A DNA stretch of 10,353 bases. It comes from Paludibacteraceae bacterium (GTDB lineage: Bacteria > Bacteroidota > Bacteroidia > Bacteroidales > Paludibacteraceae). Under the pieces are notes generated by a model. It worked only from the letters and a program-made list of their open reading frames with translations, ran no database searches and was not told where the DNA came from. Each line of letters opens with the position of its first letter. The first letter of the stretch is position 1. Positions 7,802 through 10,353 of this stretch are shown in pieces. The position numbers and the translations under genes were made by a program. Location of the stretch: positions 1 through 10,353 of the forward strand of contig JALNVE010000093.1 of NCBI GenBank assembly GCA_023227695.1. Reading direction: 5' to 3'.

Positions 7802-7848
7802 ACGGCAAAGGAGCAGACAGCGAAAAAATCTGTCCTAACCATTGCCGT
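7802..7848 (-). terminator. Imperfect hairpin between purB and the ABC exporter
   Basis: ACGGCAA (7802-7808) pairs with TTGCCGT (7842-7848). Inside it, AGGA-G-CAGA (7809-7817) pairs with TCTGTCCT around a loop containing an A-run. On the minus strand the stem is followed by TTTCTTTCT, which suits a purB terminator or a partial terminator feeding the exporter gene. Confidence 0.62.
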
Positions 7849-7878
7849 CATATAAATTTAGAATATATCAACTCAGAA

Positions 7879-9222
7879 TCACATTCCTGTGTAATTAAGA
7901 GGAGAAATAGCGCGAAGTTCCTTCTTAACAGACTCGTCTACGTTCAATGTCTCAATGAATTCGTGGATAGACTCCTCTGTAATCATTGTGTTGGTACGAG
8001 TCAAAGCCTTCAAAGCCTCGTAAGGATTAGGATAACCCTCACGTCTTAAGATTGTTTGGATACCTTCAGCTACAACAGCCCAACATTTATCCAAATCGTT
8101 GTGAAGAGCCTTCTCGTTCAAAATCAACTTTCCAAATCCTTTCAAAGAACTTTGGATAGCGATAACCATGTGAGCGAAAGGAACACCTACGTTACGAAGA
8201 ACGGTAGAGTCTGTCAAGTCTCTCTGCAATCTTGAAACTGGAAGTTTCATAGAAAGGTGAGACAAGATAGCGTTTGCCATACCCAAGTTACCCTCGGCGT
8301 TCTCGAAATCGATAGGGTTTACCTTGTGAGGCATAGCAGAAGAACCAACCTCGCCCGCTTTAATCTTCTGTTTGAAGTACTCCATAGAGATGTACATCCA
8401 GAAGTCGCGGTTCATATCTATCATGATGGTATTGATACGTTTCAAGCAATCGAAGATAGCACCCAAGTTATCGTAGTTAGAAATTTGGGTTGTCCACTGC
8501 TCGCGTTGCAAGCCCAAAATATCGTTTACGAAATGGTTACCGAATGCCTTCCAATCACGGTCAGGAAATGCAACATGATGAGCATTGAAGTTACCTGTTG
8601 CGCCACCAAACTTAGCAGAGCAAGGCAAACACTTCAACTGTTCCAACTGAGTAGTTAGACGGCTTACGTACACCATGACCTCTTTTCCTAAACGTGTAGG
8701 AGAAGCTGGCTGTCCGTGAGTCTTAGCCAACATTGCAATGTCTTTCCAATCCTCGGCACGTTGAGCCAATTCAGAGATCAAGTTCTCTGTCTGAGGAATG
8801 ATGACCTTTTTCAAAGCCTCCTTAATAGAATAAGGTATAGCTGTGTTGTTAATGTCCTGAGAAGTCAATCCGAAGTGGATGAACTCCTTATAATCGTGAA
8901 GATTTAATGCGTCAAATTTCTCTTTCAAGAAATACTCAACAGCCTTCACATCGTGGTTGGTAACCTTCTCGATGTCTTTGATATGCTGAGCATCTTCCAA
9001 TGAGAAATCCTCATAAATTTTTCTTAGAGAAACATATATCTTTTTATCGATTGACGAAAGATTCTTTAGTGGAATGTCGCACAATGCGATGAAATATTCC
9101 ACCTCTACCAATACACGGTAACGAATCAACGCATATTCAGAAAAATAGTTGGCCAAATCTTCAGCCTTACTTCTATATCTTCCGTCGATAGGAGATACTG
9201 CTGTTAACACATTCAAATCCAT
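7879..9222 (-). CDS. purB: Adenylosuccinate lyase
   Basis: Cytosolic purine-pathway enzyme that splits SAICAR to AICAR plus fumarate and adenylosuccinate to AMP plus fumarate. The 447 residues compare with 456 in the E. coli-type enzyme. Visible hallmarks: N-terminal LTAVSPIDGRY; FGLTSQDINNTA near 117-128; THGQPASPTRLGKE near 168-181 with catalytic-type H169; and the fumarase/aspartase-superfamily signature GSSAMPHKVNPIDFEN at 293-308, carrying the mobile-loop serines S294/S295. These positions match the E. coli enzyme closely. I chose ATG 9220-9222. The frame extends three codons upstream to a TTG at 9231, but the ATG gives the usual N terminus and keeps a normal leader. A TAAATTTG -7 box precedes the gene and a hairpin follows it. 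Nothing suggests damage. Confidence 0.96.
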   Translation of the reverse strand: MDLNVLTAVSPIDGRYRSKAEDLANYFSEYALIRYRVLVEVEYFIALCDIPLKNLSSIDKKIYVSLRKIYEDFSLEDAQHIKDIEKVTNHDVKAVEYFLKEKFDALNLHDYKEFIHFGLTSQDINNTAIPYSIKEALKKVIIPQTENLISELAQRAEDWKDIAMLAKTHGQPASPTRLGKEVMVYVSRLTTQLEQLKCLPCSAKFGGATGNFNAHHVAFPDRDWKAFGNHFVNDILGLQREQWTTQISNYDNLGAIFDCLKRINTIMIDMNRDFWMYISMEYFKQKIKAGEVGSSAMPHKVNPIDFENAEGNLGMANAILSHLSMKLPVSRLQRDLTDSTVLRNVGVPFAHMVIAIQSSLKGFGKLILNEKALHNDLDKCWAVVAEGIQTILRREGYPNPYEALKALTRTNTMITEESIHEFIETLNVDESVKKELRAISPLNYTGM

Positions 9223-9268
9223 AACATTCAATTTTAATTCGAAAATCGTCTTTTTTCTAAGGGAAGTG

Positions 9269-9276
9269 CAAATTTA
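9269..9276 (-). promoter_or_regulatory. -7 promoter element (TAAATTTG) of purB
   Basis: On the minus strand TAAATTTG matches TAnnTTTG exactly, 46 nt upstream of the chosen purB ATG. A T-run and TTTTCGG lie where a -33 element would be, but there is no clean TTTG. No purine-riboswitch-like structure is apparent in the short leader. Confidence 0.55.
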
Positions 9277-9608
9277 ATGTTTTTTCCGAAAAAAAACAGA
9301 AGAATAATCTCCATCTACACATCGTTTTCTATGAGAACCAAAATTTGGGACAAAACTAGGCATTATTGGGAAACGAAACGAGGTCAAAAAGTCGCATAAT
9401 CTAAACTGCTTTAACCACAAATGATAACTAATTATATTTATATGGGCAACAAAGATTTTGAAGATAGGCTCGTTAGGATGATGTTTTGTGCAATCCTATA
9501 TTTGTAAGAATTTTTTAGCGGGCATTACGTCTACTGCGTGAACATGGGAGGACACATCTCATTTTCTACCATTCCATTCAATCGTCACATCGGTTTTCAA
9601 AAATGAGT
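9277..9608. other. 332-nt intergenic stretch without a convincing gene
   Basis: This stretch separates the purB promoter from the small Cys-rich gene. It contains no long frame. On the plus strand there is a 21-codon ORF (9442-9507, beginning MGNKDFEDRLVR) with no recognisable family, and a perfect TATATTTG -7-type box at 9497-9504 that overlaps the end of that ORF and points toward 9511 and beyond, where no plus-strand gene is evident. No tRNA, IS end or CRISPR-like repeat is seen. Confidence 0.5.
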
Positions 9609-9803
9609 CTATCGGCTCACCTTCTTTCGGCTGGTGCAGTTAAGTTTTTTACCGGGAAGGCTTTTAATCTGACAGGTTTCGCTCAATGCGCAACCCGCAC
9701 AGCGCCCCCTTCTTCTGAAGAACAAACTCAGCCTCCAGACAGCCCAAGAGATGGCCGCAACACAAATAAGAGAGGCCACTATGATTTGCCAGATTTCTCC
9801 CAT
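9609..9803 (-). CDS. Small Cys-rich single-pass membrane protein, FeoB-associated-like
   Basis: A 64-residue protein. Residues ~5-29 form one membrane helix (IWQIIVASLICVAAISWAVW), followed by basic RRRGR and a Cys cluster C35-x2-C38-x5-C44 (RCAGCALSETC), then a Lys/Arg-rich tail with C56. This layout resembles the FeoB-associated Cys-rich membrane protein family, whose members in Bacteroidetes often carry a CAGC or GCAL motif just after the helix; that is family recall, not a search result. The proposed role is an accessory to ferrous iron transport, but no feoA or feoB is visible here. Start ATG 9801-9803 follows a TATCTTTG box by 16 nt, which supports a real minus-strand gene. The overlapping plus-strand frame (9603-9836) has no such support. 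Confidence 0.6.
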   Translation of the reverse strand: MGEIWQIIVASLICVAAISWAVWRLSLFFRRRGRCAGCALSETCQIKSLPGKKLNCTSRKKVSR

Positions 9804-9819
9804 AAGTATCTATTTTATA

Positions 9820-9827
9820 CAAAGATA
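9820..9827 (-). promoter_or_regulatory. -7 promoter element (TATCTTTG) of the small Cys-rich gene
   Basis: On the minus strand TATCTTTG fits TAnnTTTG and ends 16 nt before the ATG at 9803. This spacing is similar to that at dgkA and supports the reading of 9609-9803 as a gene. No convincing -33 element was found. Confidence 0.5.
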
Positions 9828-9971
9828 GAAAACTAATTGAAATTCCGTTTCTCTTTTCTCGTTAATCATTTTTCGTATCGTTATAAGGGGATGAAAGATA
9901 GGGTGCTCAAAATCTGATTCAAATTTTTGCTCGAAAAACTTATTAAACGAGAAAATGATGAGCAACCGACT

Positions 9972-10020
9972 AGCCGCGAAGGCGGCTGCATGATAATAGC
10001 CGCGGACAAAGTCCGTGGTT
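9972..10020. repeat. Twin GC-rich hairpins, possible REP-like element
   Basis: Two adjacent hairpins stand out in A/T-rich DNA. The first is AGCCGC (9972-9977), loop GAAG, GCGGCT (9982-9987). The second is AGCCGCGGAC (9998-10007), loop AAA, GTCCGTGGTT (10011-10020), a 10-bp stem with two G-U pairs. Both left arms begin AGCCGC, and 10 nt separate the hairpins. The layout resembles repeated extragenic palindromes. Whether it recurs in the genome cannot be seen here. Confidence 0.55.
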
Positions 10021-10045
10021 AACAATGCAATGATTACACAATATT

Positions 10046-10068
10046 TGTAGTGCTGAATAAGTACTACA
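10046..10068. other. Hairpin TGTAGTGCT / AGTACTACA
   Basis: A 9-bp stem (one G-U pair) with the 5-nt loop GAATA lies 25 nt after the twin hairpins. It has no U-tail, so it is not an obvious terminator. It is part of a cluster of four stems between 9972 and 10111. Confidence 0.45.
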
Positions 10069-10081
10069 TAGATAATCAACC

Positions 10082-10111
10082 AACTTCGAGATTGAAATAA
10101 ATGTCGAAGTT
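10082..10111. other. Hairpin AACTTCGA / TCGAAGTT
   Basis: A perfect 8-bp stem (10082-10089 with 10104-10111) encloses a 14-nt A/T-rich loop, and the plus strand continues with TGAATAAAAATAG. It could be a weak terminator of unseen transcription or the fourth member of the local hairpin cluster. No gene ends here in this window. Confidence 0.4.
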
Positions 10112-10199
10112 TGAATAAAAATAGGACATCACGAAATGTATCATTTTTTTGACCTGAATTTTATCTCATTTACAAAACTTAAGAAAAAGTCTGTTGTTT

Positions 10200-10353
10200 A
10201 TCATACTGTCCTCGCCGGACGGGCCCTACTTTTTTCCCTTCAGCTGGAAAAAGTAGGCAAAAAGAGCCGCCGCTGTGAGTGCTCTTCTTCCAAAAGTGAC
10301 GCACTGTCTGGCTAAACAGTTTTAAACGCGCTCGTACCTCGCTTGAACGGTAA
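10200..10353. repeat. GC-richer repeat-like block with hairpin at the right edge (partial)
   Basis: From about 10200 the composition shifts from A/T-rich spacer to GC-richer DNA. A stem CCTACTTTTTTCC (10225-10237) pairs with GGAAAAAGTAGG (10246-10257) over 12 bp, with one bulged T. It is followed by a block including GAGCCGCCGCTG and GGCTAAACAGTTTTAAACGC that runs off the window. No frame in it looks coding. From memory, similar blocks with a CCTACTTTTT...AAAAAGTAGGCAAAAAG core recur between genes in many Bacteroidales genomes and are often misannotated as small ORFs; I could not check this. Bases 10112-10199 before it show nothing identifiable. Confidence 0.45.

Noticed and set aside
8257..8658. 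133-residue plus-strand frame opposite purB
   Set aside because: It is a shadow of the highly conserved purB coding strand, with no signal or domain of its own.
9558..9607. CTCATTTT / AAAATGAG inverted repeat as terminator of the small Cys-rich gene
   Set aside because: The loop is over 30 nt and there is no U-tract after it on the minus strand, so pairing by chance is as likely.
9603..9836. 77-residue plus-strand frame overlapping the small Cys-rich gene
   Set aside because: Low-complexity Pro/Ser/Thr-rich translation with no domain. The opposite strand carries a membrane helix plus Cys motif and a well-placed -7 box.
9810..10079. 89-residue minus-strand frame upstream of the small Cys-rich gene
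   Set aside because: It would translate straight through the GC-rich hairpins and the promoter of the next gene, and it has no recognisable domain or own promoter.

Overview
The window looks like chromosome from a Bacteroidetes member, most likely order Bacteroidales. Three things point that way. It holds type IX secretion system (T9SS) parts and cargo: a PorP/SprF-type protein, a type B C-terminal sorting domain and a type A sorting domain. Several genes are preceded by the Bacteroidetes -7 promoter element TAnnTTTG, and Shine-Dalgarno sequences are not obvious. The housekeeping proteins (PurB, DgkA, an MsbA-like ABC exporter) have the expected lengths and motifs. A family or genus assignment is not possible from sequence reading alone.

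Layout. Positions 2-2536 (+) hold the 3' part of a large secreted multi-domain adhesin-like protein ending in a gliding-motility/T9SS type B domain. It is followed after 33 nt by a PorP/SprF-family outer-membrane protein, a cargo-plus-partner pair that ends at a strong hairpin. Positions 2697-5357 (+) hold a second secreted protein with its own promoter. It has a signal peptide, two copies of a GLUG-repeat module and a type A sorting domain, but its frame is cut by an in-frame TAA at 3789-3791. The frame stays open and homologous on both sides, so this is one ~886-codon gene with a nonsense codon rather than two genes. Positions 5443-9222 (-) hold dgkA, an MsbA-like ABC exporter and purB, each followed by a hairpin. 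The remaining ~1.1 kb (9223-10353) is mostly non-coding. It holds one small Cys-rich membrane protein gene (9609-9803, -) with its own -7 box, then a run of hairpins (9972-10111) and, at the right edge, a GC-richer repeat-like block with a 12-bp hairpin.

How the parts fit. The left half is devoted to surface export: one type B cargo with its PorP-like partner, and one type A cargo that in its present form should not be exported, because the TAA separates the signal peptide from the sorting domain. The right half is core metabolism and envelope upkeep: purine synthesis, a lipid-exporter-like ABC protein and a lipid kinase. I found no clear undescribed multi-gene system. The best leads are the nonsense-interrupted GLUG protein and the structured non-coding region at the right end.
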